64,000 bases of DNA from Caprella mutica. Its lineage: Eukaryota > Arthropoda > Malacostraca > Amphipoda > Caprellidae. Shown piece by piece: positions 44,001-51,527 of this stretch. How positions within the stretch are numbered: position 1 is the stretch's first letter; each line of letters starts with the position of its first letter. Below the pieces are notes generated by a model. The model had not been told where the DNA came from and did not search any database. It saw only the letters and a program-made list of their open reading frames with translations. Both the position numbers and the translations under genes were made by a program. Location: NCBI GenBank assembly GCA_947561585.1, contig CANNZV010001033.1, positions 1-64,000 of the forward strand, in the 5' to 3' direction.

Positions 44001-44725
44001 TAAAAAAGCACTGAACCAGTAACACTTGCCAAATGCGTAGTTGGCGAATCTGGTTGCAGCGCTCCAGCTAGCGTATAACCTCACAGTAGGAGTTATCTAG
44101 CCGCAATGATTTACGCGGGCTCACAGAACCCTAGCATCTCCAAATAAAGGGGCGGAGCTAAAAATGCTACATCGCAGTACCATCAGTTACTAAACAAATA
44201 TGGTGCAATTACTCATTAGGACGGTTATAATACTAAGTGAATACCATAAATGAGCAAATTAATAGCAATTAAACACCGAATTTAAGACAATTTCATTAAA
44301 AATGGTCAAATAAACGTAATAATGGGAAAATAAAGTAAGTCCTACGGCATATGGAATAAGTTTAACTTAGGACGAAGTATTGCTAACAAATATGCACACA
44401 AACAGTGCAAAGTTAGCAATATCGTGCGCATGCGCTCTGTTATTTGTGGTACCTACTTTGAATGTTCCTCAGAAGATGGCGCTGCAGTTGAGACTTTATT
44501 AAAATATTTAAATCGGATTTGTAAAATATAATGACATTTTAATGTATAATTAAAGACCCTCAATCGATTTATCCACAATGGAGAAAAAGTTTGTCTAAAG
44601 TTTTACTGCCCATTTAAGTGTTATTAAGATTTCACTCCGAATTTATTTTTCAGATGGAGGGTAAATACTGTCAGTCACAGAAGTTACCTCCTGATGTCGA
44701 CCGTCTCTTCAAACTGTTATCATGA
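26070..44725 (+). CDS. TTI1: TELO2-interacting protein 1 homologue (TTI1), 12 exons
   Basis: TTI1 is a HEAT-repeat scaffold that with TELO2 and TTI2 forms the TTT co-chaperone, which stabilises PIKK kinases such as mTOR, ATM and ATR. Predicted coding exons: 26070-26260, 26408-26559, 26858-27035, 27528-27717, 28009-28158, 29040-29191, 29525-29715, 30538-30729, 32152-32346, 33236-33831, 34150-35226, 44654-44725. Every intron is GT-AG and phases match, giving 1111 aa (human about 1090). Family-like blocks: FTGFLPGI with GDYNQGHKV (exon 4), HPHPVVRLHLSSSLQYLLLK (exon 6), CGYEGARGLVNKGANHYW (exon 10), VLERCCFLL and GDFLRKRCIKELLPLIKDF (exon 11), and a conserved tail DRLFKLLS. Exon 11 has an acidic Lys/Glu-rich segment (about 34310-34610) as in relatives. 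Start: ATG 26070 or 26079; an in-frame ATG at 26037 adds an unlikely extension. Intron 11 is 9.4 kb because of the DIRS insertion. Confidence 0.9.
27084..27308. mobile_element. hAT-type MITE in TTI1 intron 3
   Basis: Ends TAGGGCTG and CAGCCCTA, flanked by the exact 8-bp duplication GCTATAAC (27076-27083 and 27309-27316). Eight-base target duplications and this terminal sequence are typical of hAT elements. The interior is a degenerate series of GATAC/GGTAT words; no coding frame. Confidence 0.85.
28159..29039. other. TTI1 intron 5, AT-rich, with a partial MITE B arm
   Basis: Mostly TATTGATTAATATAT-type sequence. The last 75 bases carry the words TGCACCTGAGATATGAATTG and CTGAGTTATGAA, a partial MITE family B arm immediately upstream of the exon 6 acceptor (TTTGTTTCCAG). 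Confidence 0.5.
29343..29476. mobile_element. MITE family A, copy 3, in TTI1 intron 6
   Basis: AAGTTACGAATTATCGGTCA and right-hand TGACCGATAATTTGTTAC-type complement; inner arms CACATCTTCGGTTGTAGCTA and its counterpart. About 134 bp. Confidence 0.7.
29735..29905. repeat. 32-bp tandem repeat in TTI1 intron 7
   Basis: About five copies of CCAACCTCTTAGTAAACAAA then CCTCTTATTGGT. It starts about 20-35 bases after the 5' splice site of exon 7 (CGCAG|GTACAG at 29715/29716). Confidence 0.85.
30060..30215. repeat. Dispersed repeat, inverted copy at 35388-35525
   Basis: GTACCGCTAGATGGCGTTGC, AATATTATGAACACAAACGT and flanking words recur in reverse complement at 35388-35525. Both copies lie in TTI1 introns (7 and 11), so the pre-mRNA could form a long intramolecular duplex. 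Confidence 0.75.
31869..32103. mobile_element. MITE family B in TTI1 intron 8
   Basis: About 235 bp, beginning CAGTGAAACTC and ending GAGTTTCACTG before TA. The arms carry AGTTATGAAGTA/TACTTCATAACT words; the centre has TTCATGACGTATATCGTTTT. A related complete copy is 50790-50983 with TA on both sides, which suggests a Tc1/mariner-derived MITE. Confidence 0.7.
35388..35525. repeat. Dispersed repeat, inverted copy of 30060-30215
   Basis: Reverse complement of the block at 30060-30215, just upstream of the DIRS insertion in TTI1 intron 11. Confidence 0.75.
35805..36124 (-). repeat. DIRS 3' inverted terminal repeat
   Basis: Complementary to 44101-44393 over about 290 bases with very few differences. 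It carries an outer extension of about 28 bases (35805-35832, with TTTTTGAGCGAAGCG) that the 5' repeat lacks. A unilateral extension of similar length is known for DIRS1 of Dictyostelium. Confidence 0.92.
36167..36277 (-). repeat. DIRS internal complementary region (ICR)
   Basis: 36167-36228 is the reverse complement of the outer end of the 3' repeat (35805-35866); 36229-36277 is the reverse complement of the outer end of the 5' repeat (44343-44391). The two ends are therefore joined head to tail here, as they would be in a circular intermediate. The join is at AGTAT|ATTTG. In DIRS models this region templates repair of the ends. Confidence 0.92.
36520..39672 (-). CDS. DIRS tyrosine recombinase ORF, with long upstream open frame over RT
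   Basis: 1050 codons without a stop. The C-terminal 300 or so residues are a tyrosine recombinase: a SAM-like N-terminal part (RFLLFAHKRLKLSPRT), the first catalytic arginine in SGNRSSEL, the H-x-x-R motif in RPHDLRKFAF, and a candidate nucleophile tyrosine in NPFINTYC near the end. Residues from about 140 to 205 (LWKSAPPEIYNIV, WLTNKVIYKVENQP) match the segment that normally precedes the RT palm in DIRS elements. The central about 500 codons are antiphase to the RT ORF and have no domain of their own. The frame overlaps the end of gag (39284-39672). How the recombinase is expressed is unknown; internal initiation or a long fusion are both possible. Confidence 0.85.
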   Translation of the reverse strand: MAKHSIEMLSRLISPSDHSRMSTTMQDLSKEVHPHGNHSREDKVLNNTDSQVLNNTDNQVIRLLKPRVINNGSSVQRDLNLVHKTLQADKSKENPQDSLIKHTISPIILALNSQREINKDQIKPPTTKPETGARLLNFSDLWKSAPPEIYNIVKRGYHWRWVNKLPPLNLPSNTQHQPQLEPLITKWLTNKVIYKVENQPCFKERWISQAHTRSEQTKQIHRNAPVQNDKPYFCIKSNHPSCVSGFSRSYRRIHARPYAQQPAQIYSLLIQGSPIFLQSSAFRTKPRTLHIHKGPIMAYRPTTSARNQCCSVPRRLASMASIRIPALRCHYNHSESVTPSRTHSKSEKIKPSSVKGTRMVGHYVARLLRSLDDAGTKEKTNKCHRTITPSLPNDHPTTVGGIPRNVELCMSNTPKPSTNISTIGSSRVDSKFFQTRCRGSVTSSIETGLTTMDPKISLGCSAAICDKPATILFMDGRVLKRMGSSVQLESDCTRVLVGRPDQGTHQLSGAVSCITSHQRSENPELQPIAIYRQRSSKVHYHKGPLEIAQASARNKTPHQPMSREKYIPRSHSDPIEIKCGGGHIKQDHTTTNRMVPTTSRFSKKLRVVRTLEHRHDGNATQYATTNVHLAFPTPKSSSNKCVDSGLEQMEQHLHITTSENDSSAPTTSRILQGERDIHSTVATNCNMVCRSVEKIGRTFTHKRTVSSNNPRARHKVRVQRMRKMDRLSFLTKILSATRGRLLATNLIKAYRKSSMKQAEAPWKAFIKWLPMNCLVINKRTILRFLLFAHKRLKLSPRTILSYKTSLAWPLSEAFGINFKDKDFSLLIKSLFLQNPPRQQLIPKWSLNHALEKLSSKEFRVQSSIEMKLYKALFLTALASGNRSSELHAMSRLGIIKTNSNITIPLRKNFLFKNQTHNKTPPPVCFPKLGSNHPLCPASAISQYVSVTQDNDHHGHLFLHPKTGKPLGGGRIHYWISKAISKIDGSLKGRPHDLRKFAFSASWSRGTNLSEILKSGFWSSPNPFINTYCVNVDSKLPLCVAGRSIILPQTN
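37482..39107 (-). CDS. DIRS reverse transcriptase - RNase H - methyltransferase-like ORF
   Basis: Open from 39107 (after a TGA at 39110-39108); first ATG at 38990. Before that ATG the frame already reads KKDGSHRLILDLSRLN, an RT motif, so translation must enter from upstream. RT motif A is YLASLDLTDAYTHVPM, motif B region ALPFGLSPAPYIF, motif C AAYLDDWLLW. RNase H residues sit in YLWTDASSKGWGALF, FLELLAVSLAI, LLYIDNEVA and VADTLSR. The final part (LSIDMMATPLNTQLPMF, NNIYILPPV, IAPWQPTAIWF) is the DIRS-specific methyltransferase-like domain. The N-terminal RT part is in the frame of the recombinase ORF, so a +1 shift near 39068-39070 is needed to make a whole RT. Confidence 0.9.
   Translation of the reverse strand, partial: QTKLSTRWKTNRVLKKDGSHRLILDLSRLNKFIETPPFKMTNHISVSKVITPPVYLASLDLTDAYTHVPMRSNLHKYIAFSYKGALYFCRALPFGLSPAPYIFTKVLSWPIGLLHQQGISAAAYLDDWLLWHQSEYQLSDAITITVNLLRHLGLTVNLKKSNLVPSRELEWLGITWQGYSGHWMMPELKKKQINATARSLLHSQTTTRRQWEAFLGMLNFACQIHQNLRPIFQPLAQAGLIANSSKRDVEVQLPRPLKRALQPWTLKSLWDVVPQFATNLPRSYLWTDASSKGWGALFNSNLTAQGSWSGDLIKEHINFLELLAVSLAIKDLKIQNCNLLLYIDNEVARFTITKGRSKSHKLLQEIKRLINLCLEKNIFLVATRIPSKLNVVADTLSRTTPLPTEWCLPRHVFLKNYEWYGPLSIDMMATPLNTQLPMFISPFQHPKAVATNVLTVDWNRWNNIYILPPVRMIPQLLPHLESFKGKGIFIAPWQPTAIWFAGLLKKSVEHLHIRGPLVQTIQGQDIKSVSNGCAKWTAYRF
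39284..42135 (-). CDS. DIRS gag-like ORF1, two exons
   Basis: Exon 1 42135-41836 begins MSNFKLISYKC and holds a Cys cluster (CEKCAKC ... NCEAC) likely to bind zinc. Exon 2 41728-39284 encodes about 814 residues. The N-terminal part is acidic and Ser/Thr-rich (DDSESITSEQADEIILDSDSDE split by other residues), the middle is a helical region resembling gag proteins of DIRS elements, and the C-terminus is Arg/Gly/Gln-rich (RGPPPWKPFQRGQGPQQYRQ) as in nucleic-acid-binding gag tails. The ORF overlaps the recombinase/RT frame by 389 bp, in the -strand frame that needs +1 to join. Without splicing, exon 2 would have only a TTG or an internal ATG as start. Confidence 0.75.
41729..41835 (-). other. Predicted 107-bp spliceosomal intron in DIRS gag
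   Basis: 5' splice site ACATGG|GTAAAT and 3' splice site TATATTTCCAG|TCG on the minus strand. Both boundaries are phase 0, so removal fuses the Cys-rich exon 1 to exon 2 exactly in frame. Unspliced RNA stops at 41809. Confidence 0.65.
42146..43195 (-). repeat. 62-bp tandem array in DIRS 5' region
   Basis: About 17 copies of a unit reading, on the plus strand, GTAATTAGTTTCGTTGAATA, GAGTTGCAAAATGCAAACTA, CTAATCTAACGAATGTGACACA. Higher-order structure is visible: blocks with CCCGAAAAGG and with AATAAGACAAA variants recur together. It lies just upstream of gag. Short open frames through it are artefacts of the repeat. Confidence 0.9.
43250..43785 (-). repeat. About 103-bp tandem array in DIRS 5' region
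   Basis: Five copies containing ACCACCCATGTACGTTCTTA, GCGAACAGTAACGTAGGG and CCTAACTCGGTAATTCATAA. Together with the 62-bp array it occupies the stretch between the 5' terminal repeat and gag. Confidence 0.88.
44101..44393 (-). repeat. DIRS 5' inverted terminal repeat
   Basis: Reverse complement of 35832-36124. Differs near the outer end (GACGAAGTATT against GACTCGTATT) and lacks the 28-base extension. Likely contains the promoter of the element, which would read toward lower coordinates. Confidence 0.92.
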
Positions 44726-44895
44726 ACATCATATTCCCTTCACAAAAAAAACTCTTTATCCTTTTACAAATATAATTAAATATATTTTATTTCGATGTTG
44801 TTTTATTTTGTTAAATACATGTTTGCGAGTGACATATATTAAACCATTATTTACGTACTGTATGATTTCTCTTGGAATATCAGATTCAATTTCTA

Positions 44896-44901
44896 AATAA
44901 A
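44896..44901 (+). promoter_or_regulatory. Candidate poly(A) signal of TTI1
   Basis: AATAAA about 170 bases after the TTI1 stop codon. The 3' untranslated stretch between is AT-rich and open of other features. Confidence 0.45.
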
Positions 44902-47858
44902 TATTAAAATTATTGATAATATTAACATTCCTGTAGCTTTGTCAAAAAATTCAACAAAATTAGACCAAAATCGCGGATGGAGAGTTGTTTGTCAACTACA
45001 GAAACTTATGAGAAAATCTCTTAAATGATAATGTTTGATTAATAAAATATATTATAGGAATATGTGAAATAATAGAAACAAAGGCCAAAATCTTTTGTGC
45101 TGCTGTGCACCATCTGATTTTAACAATAACTATGTATACTGTCTGGAAAAAAAAGTGTATTTTACTGTACGAAGTTAACGCAAAGATATCTTTAGTTAAC
45201 ACGTTCTCTGCACATCGGGTCATAGTCTGCACACACTAGGTGTCCCCTTTTGCTTATGGGTACACATGGGGCCAACAACCATTTGATAAATGGCTAATAA
45301 TGAAACATTAGATTTTTGTGTATTGTAATATGTCACATATGTGACCCATTTGTTTTACAGAATATATGCAAACCTATGTAATCTTACTCTGTTTGCTTAA
45401 TTGTATCACACTGATGAAGTCTGGTATCAGCCGTATCATGAATGAAATAAGGGAGGGAAAGCTTACGCAATATGAAACATGTTAAAAGTCATCCTGGTAT
45501 TTAAACTAAATTATATATTTTCTTTACTTTATGTTGCATAACTCTTTGCATATTATTATAAAGTAATTAATTACTATTTATTTATAAGAATTAGAACATG
45601 CACAGAAATAATATAGTCTCTTTTAATTTGATAATGTAAATTAAGTTATGGATTATCGAATGGACACATGATACATGCAGGTATCATACATACCAATCAA
45701 TATAAAAGTTATCATTAAATAGTAAATTCTTTTTCTTATATGATCGAAAATGTGGAACCGTTCGATAATACATAACTTATTTTCAGTAGGACTCCATTTT
45801 CCACACCAAAATCTCCCACGGAAACATTAAAGTTTGTTTTGTATCATTTTCGTCTGCTGACGGAACACGCAATACATTATTTCTTTACTCATACGATTTT
45901 CACCTTATATTTCTTTCAATATTTTTCTTTTTCTGTCGTGAGTTTATTGGTTAAAAGTTATATATTCTAAAGAATTTTATTTTGGTAACTAGGTAGTTTC
46001 GTTTCAAGCAAGAAGTTTAAATTTGTATCTTTTATTCAACTAGCCCGCTCAGCGCCAGACCGGTCGGCACCCGAGTATTAGTAATGCCATCTTGTGATAA
46101 GATAATTCTTTTAATAATAATTAGGTGTTAGAAATGGATAACTAGGTACTTTATTTAAAAAACTTTATTTTCTATATAGTTTGATATCATATTATAGCTA
46201 GGTATACCTACTGTAGGTAGCCTGGTTACACTTACTGGTAACTTGGTAAGTATTAAAGTATTTTTACTTTTTACTCAGCTTTTTCAGCAGAAGAGCCTAA
46301 ATATAAATCATAAGAACTGGTATGATAATTTTTTCATTGTTTATTAATGCAGATTGCCTGAGATGGGCATTGCTGCTCTTTGTTTGGAACTTTTGGAGAA
46401 AAGACTAAATTTTATTGTTATATATTATATAACTTATAGGCTATAGCTGAAGTTGTAAACAGTGAACTTGTGAGTTGTCTGTTGTGGCTGCGTCTGTTAA
46501 TTTATAAATTAGGCATTCATATTTTTGAGTTATCTTAGTTGTGACCTTATTTTATACAATTTCAACCTCTTATTTTTTTAACTCAAAATGTGAAATATCC
46601 TTCAATTTGAATGAGAAACCAAAAACTTAAATCAATTGGAAAACATTCAAATTTCAATTTTTTTTTCTTTCTTTTGAAAATAATTAATAATTTGCAATCA
46701 TTGTTACAACGTTACCATTGTAATTGTAACAACAAACAACCTCATCTAGTGCCAGTCTGCAGAATATGGGACATTTTTAACATTTTCTTTGCAAACAATC
46801 TTAAATTTCCCCCTATGTATAATGTAACTATGTTTACATGTATTTTACTGAGATTAGAAGCCAAAATAGAGGTTTTCTTGGAGAACAGTTTACCAGGTCC
46901 TGCAGTGTTGATCTAGCGCTCTATTTTTGTAATTTAGTGATTTAAAAACTATCGTAGACCTAGTCGGAAAGCGAAGAGTCAATTTGTGAAGTTTATCCGG
47001 AGATAATTAATTATTAATCTATTCTTCTGACAGGCCAGTCTGGAAAAATAGGTGCTTTCTGATGAACTAATTACTCTGTTGGAGTTTTACAGACTTCAAA
47101 AATTAATGGTAAATTACTAAAAATTGTATAATCTGCAGCATTTAGCATATAGGGTTCATCTGTTAGCCTAAGCAGTTTTCCAGACTGGCTGACAGGGGAC
47201 CTTTTTAAAAAAAATTAAGGCTTGGAAATTGGCCTCCTGAATTATCTGACAACAATTTACTAATTTTTCATCCTCTTTTTAATTGAAAATTATTGTCTCT
47301 TTAAACAAAAAAAAGATTCAAATTAATTTCTATGTTTTTATGTACCAAATTATTGGAGAGAATTTTGGTCATTTTTGAGAGAAATTTGAAAATCTTTGAA
47401 CAGAAATTGCCCAATAATGAAATCTGTAGAGATTGTGGGCATACTTTTGTCTTTTCCTTCTAGTGATAGACTATAAATATTTTTTTTAATTCCAATTTAG
47501 AAAACCAAATTATTTTAGAGTTTCAACTAAATAATTCATAAGATTTTTACTGGGACCTAAGCTATCAAGTATTAACCATCCCTTTTAATGTATATAAACA
47601 TTTATTCAAGAATTGACAGAATGACATTATGACAGTAAATTTTCAAAATTAAATTTATAATAATGTATACCAATTTGAATATTTTTTGTGATATCTAGTT
47701 TCATAAGCATAGTTATGTAGGTACCTAGTCTTATGATGTTACATAATCATCATCTTGTTAAAGTTTTTTTTTGGATAATAAGTTCTTCTCCTAATTTACC
47801 TAAAGTTATTTTTCAGGTACTTTCCATCAATAAAGTACAAACATCTTAAAAAGTAAAA
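44902..47858. other. Intergenic stretch TTI1-GRPEL1: MITE and modules, no gene
   Basis: Holds a MITE family A copy (45643-45778), a CCAGTCTGCA module with GGAGAACAG words (46755-46910, related to 63830-63970), another module (47036-47180, related to 22330-22540) and a diverged GGAGAGAATTT-type module (47196-47450). A 101-codon frame at 46611-46916 runs through a module and is not a gene. A possible 5' UTR splice acceptor TTATTTTTCAG precedes GRPEL1 at about 47817. Confidence 0.5.
45643..45778. mobile_element. MITE family A, copy 4
   Basis: AAGTTATGGATTATCGAATG at the left and CGTTCGATAATACATAACTT at the right are inverted; the right arm has TTTCTTATATGATCGAAAAT like copy 2. Confidence 0.7.
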
Positions 47859-50800
47859 ATGTCTGTTGGAAGATCTCTTTCCTTAATGTCAGGTCTGGTT
47901 TCCAGAAATTTATTATCTTTCTCACCACGGAATTTGCAATTAAAAGTAACCCATAATGGTGTCAGGTGAGATATTTAGTTATATATATTGCTTTATTTAG
48001 CTACTGTAAATAGTCACTACTTTTTAGACATGCCACCACCCCTTTATCTCTTTTTTCTAACATTTTTCTTTTCAACACAGATATTTGTGTGCAACTGCCT
48101 CTGAAAGTAAAGATTCCACCACCAACCCTAAGCCAGATGACTCTAATCATTCTGACACAGAAGATAAATCAGCTGAGCTATTGCAGACCATTGAAAAATT
48201 AAAAGCTGATGCCAGTGATTTCAAGGTAAAGTCAAATGTATCTGCAGTGCTCTGTTCACAGTTTACTAATATCACATTTCCAAAATCTTGCTTAGTTGTA
48301 GCTAATGCTTGCAGATACTCTAAGATTGGTCTGAGTACATGGTGACAAATTTGTAAGATTGGAAAATTTAAAAAAATTAGTCTAATTGATTAAAATTCAA
48401 AGGAAGATGTATACCATTCTTACCAACCCAATGATATAAAATTTCAGAGTAGCTATTTATACCAAGTTGATTTTTGAAATATAGAAATTTAAGAGATTTA
48501 TTTAGTTAAACTTTCTCTATGAGTTTAGAATTTATAGCTAAAACGTAATATTTTACAAATTTGTACTGTTGGAAGTGTCACATGAGATTTTCATAAAACC
48601 ACTTTCATTTCTGACTTCTGCTGAAGCTATTAGAGTTCTTTGTTTTTAATTTCTTTTGATGTCAGTGATATGGCCTTTGGTTCTGAAGCAAACACTAAAC
48701 CTCCTAACTATATTATTTACAATGTTTTTTCTGCAGGATAAATACCAACGTACTCTAGCAGACAGAGAAAATGTAAGGATAAGACTAGAGAAGCAAGTTG
48801 CCGATGCTAAAGTGTACGCTGTGCAGAATTTCAGCAAAGACCTGCTAGAGGTGAGGTTAGGGATGTAGGGAAAAAGAAATGAACCTTCCTTCTGCCTTGA
48901 TATATCAATGGGTAATCAGACTGACTGTGCAGGTCTCTTATCCATGGGTAAGCAGACTGACTATGTGGGTCTCTTATCCATGGGTAAGCAGAATGACTGT
49001 GCAGGTCTCTTATCCATGGGTAAGCAGACTGACTGTATAGGTCTCTTATCCAAGGGTAAGCAGACTGACTGTGTAGGTCTCTTATCCAAGGGTAAGCAGA
49101 CTGACTGTGTAGGTCTCTTATCCATGGGTAAGCAGACTGACTATGTGGGTCTCTTATCCATGGGTAAGCAGACTGACTGTGTAGGTCTCTTATCCATGGG
49201 TAAGCAGACTGACTGTGCAGGTCTCTTATCCATGGGTAAGCAGACTGACTGTATAGGTCTCTTATCCAAGGGTAAGCAGACTGACTGTGTAGGTCTCTTA
49301 TCCATGGGTAAGCAGACTGACTGTGTGGGTCTCTTATCCATGGGTAAGCAGACTGACTGTGTAGGTCTCTTATCCATTGGTTTCTTTTCTTGCCATCCAT
49401 GCGCTGGGTCGACACTGTTAGCTGTGGTAGCCGAGTAGTCGACCTATTACATGGAACATACTTTCACTGTCCCCTCTTTTACGAGCCCTTCTTCTCTTCA
49501 TGTCTCTTTGGATCACCTCGTAGTGGATAGGGATAAATTGGATAAGGTCTCTTATCCATGGCTAAGCAGACTGTCTGTGTAGGTCTGATATTCATGGGTC
49601 AGCAGACTGTCGGTCACTGGTGTAGGTCTCTTATCCATGGGTGTCTATTCTTGCCATCTATGCACTGGGTCGATGCAGTTACCTGTGGTAGCTGAGTAGT
49701 TGACCTAGTGCATTAAGTGTACTTTCACTGTCCTCTCTTCTATGATGCCTTTTCTTCATGTCTCTTTGGATCACCTCGCAATGAATAGGGACAAATTTTA
49801 AATATCTGGTACATATAATAATAAGTTTCATTAATCCTTAAATTTTCTTGTAGCTACATGATTCATTTTTATTTCCCAATCAATATTGCACTAATTAATA
49901 TGCTGAATTAGGTTATGTTCTGTAATAATCTAGCTAGCTATATGATTTGTTTTTATTGTTTCTTTTTTATAAACAGAACTTCATTTGTTTTGCTTTTTAT
50001 TTACTATTAATGATACTTTGATTATCATTAGCTAATAAGTGTTGCAATATATTCTGGTTCATTTTCTAACAGTTTTCTCTCAATAATCAGCTGCAATTTT
50101 GTTTTCAGATTTCTGATGTTTTTGGCAAAGCAATAGAGAGTGTTTCTCAAGATGATTTGGTAAAAGGAGGCAAACAGTTGAAAGAACTTCATGATGGTTT
50201 GAAAATGACTCAAACTCATCTACACAGTGTAAGTCTTTAAATAATTGTCATACTGCACTTCCAGTTTGTATTTGGTGCACAGAACTCTGCTGACTTTCCC
50301 TAAATCAATCCAACATTTTCCTAATTTCACCTATAAAAATTGAGAGTTCTATTTTATATGACGAGAATAAATTTTTATCTTGAAAAGAAAAGCAAGTGGA
50401 CATGTCAAGTCAAATTTACCACCAAATGCATTCTGGCTTTTTGTGTCTGTATTTTATCTAGGTCTGTACTCATACTATTGGTAACCGTAATATCCACCAT
50501 CTTTTAGTTATCTGATTTTAGATCAACCATTTTTTCAAGTACCTGTACCATAGTATCTACCAAGTATCATCAATGATTATGGTATCGGTACAGAACTATT
50601 ATAACACTCATTATTTTGTGTTCAGGTGTTCAAGAGACATGGCGTCAGTGCACTGAAGACAGAAGAAGGTCAGAAGTTTGACCCGGAGTGGCATGAGGCA
50701 ATGTTTGAAGTTCCGGTCACTGATGGTCAAAAGCCAGGTAAGGGCAGCTTGTAATTAGTGCAGACTGACGGTAGGCCACTGTAGAGATACAGTGAAACTC

Positions 50801-51093
50801 CTGAGTTATGAACTATTGTTTCCTTCATATCTCAAGTGCACTGTAGAATTCTATAATTAAAATCATAGATAACTATGGCTCAATTCATGACGTATATCAT
50901 TTTCTATAACTTGAATAGAAAACTACTTCATAACTCAAGTGCACTTCATAATTAAGGTCCCCTATTACTCAGGAATTTTACTGTAGCTACCTTTATTTTT
51001 TCCCTAGGTTCAGTAGTACACGTTCTACGAGAAGGTTGGAAACTGAAAGACAGATGTCTGCGATCGGCCCAAGTTGGAGTAGCCAAGGAATGA
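47859..51093 (+). CDS. GRPEL1: GrpE protein homologue, mitochondrial, 6 exons
   Basis: Nucleotide exchange factor for mitochondrial Hsp70, needed for matrix protein import and folding. Exons: 47859-47965, 48081-48225, 48737-48850, 50109-50228, 50626-50737, 51008-51093; all introns GT-AG, phases match, 227 aa (human GRPEL1 217). Residues 1-36 (MSVGRSLSLMSGLVSRNLL...) are basic and Ser-rich with no acidic residue, a mitochondrial targeting signal. Exon 2 is an acidic linker and the start of the long dimer helix; exon 3 continues it (DKYQRTLADRENVRIR, NFSKDLLE); exon 4 has GKAIESV and GLKMTQTHL; exons 5-6 form the beta domain (FKRHGV, FDPEWHEAMFEVP, VVHVLREGWKLKDRCLRSA, AQVGVAKE), all typical of GrpE. 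Convergent with the M3 gene. A candidate ATTAAA signal lies at 51146-51151. Confidence 0.95.
48905..49385. repeat. 36-bp minisatellite in GRPEL1 intron 3
   Basis: About 13 copies of GGTCTCTTATCCATGGGTAA then GCAGACTGACTGTGTA, starting 55 bases after the exon 3 splice donor. The unit is 12 codons long and stop-free, so frames of 176 codons (+) and 194 codons (-) run through it; these are not genes. Each copy contains GGGTAAGC, resembling a 5' splice site. A further partial copy and a duplicated block of about 190 bp follow to 49800. Confidence 0.92.
49386..49800. repeat. Tandem duplication of about 190-bp block in GRPEL1 intron 3
   Basis: CTTGCCATC.ATGC.CTGGGTCGA through TCTCTTTGGATCACCTCG occurs at about 49390-49525 and again at 49650-49785, separated by minisatellite-like sequence. 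No coding capacity. Confidence 0.75.
50790..50983. mobile_element. MITE family B in GRPEL1 intron 5
   Basis: CAGTGAAACTCCTGAGTTAT to the TTACTG terminus, with TA at both flanks (50788-50789 and 50984-50985). Shares arms and centre (TTCATGACGTATATCATTTT) with 31869-32103. Confidence 0.75.
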
Positions 51094-51527
51094 TAATTGG
51101 CACCATTATTAATTGACACATAATTAGATGTTATACATAGGTGATATTAAAACCATATTTACTATTTCGTGTTTTATTACCTGCTAGCTATACATTAATA
51201 TTATTAAATTTAACCATCACATTTATTAATATAGTATTTACATATAGGTGGATATGCATTCATATTTAATAACAATGAATGAGTAATTCAACCATGATCT
51301 GAAAAATATCTAATTGGAAAATTAACTATTTAGGGAAACGAAATTGGTTACTTGTAATACATAAATAGAGTTTAAAAATGCAAGTTCTTCAACTCTATGC
51401 ATTTATACACTAAGCTTCCCATGTGGGTAAGGAAATCAATCATAGCTACAACCAATAACAGCTAAAATGTCAATATTTTTTTCGAGAGTTAAAATACCCA
51501 TCACAAACTTATGTTTTTCATAACAGT

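Larger units (their letters stand above)
35805..44393 (-). mobile_element. Complete DIRS-type tyrosine-recombinase retrotransposon in TTI1 intron 11
   Basis: 8.6 kb, antisense to TTI1. It has all hallmarks of the DIRS1 group: inverted terminal repeats (35805-36124 and 44101-44393), an internal complementary region (36167-36277), a spliced gag-like ORF, an RT/RNase H/methyltransferase-like ORF and a tyrosine recombinase ORF. There is no target-site duplication: the two host junctions share only AT (AAAAAC|AT at the left, AT|GCACAC at the right), as expected for recombinase-mediated insertion of a circular intermediate. Tandem-repeat arrays occupy the 5' region. The long open frames suggest a young, possibly active copy. 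Confidence 0.93.

Noticed and set aside
46611..46916. 101-codon frame before GRPEL1
   Set aside because: Overlaps a CCAGTCTGCA-type module that recurs at 63830-63970; no domain.
48831..49438. Long frames on both strands through the GRPEL1 intron array (176, 194 and 78 codons)
   Set aside because: The unit is 36 bp and stop-free, so frames stay open by periodicity; the protein would be a 12-residue repeat with no other support.
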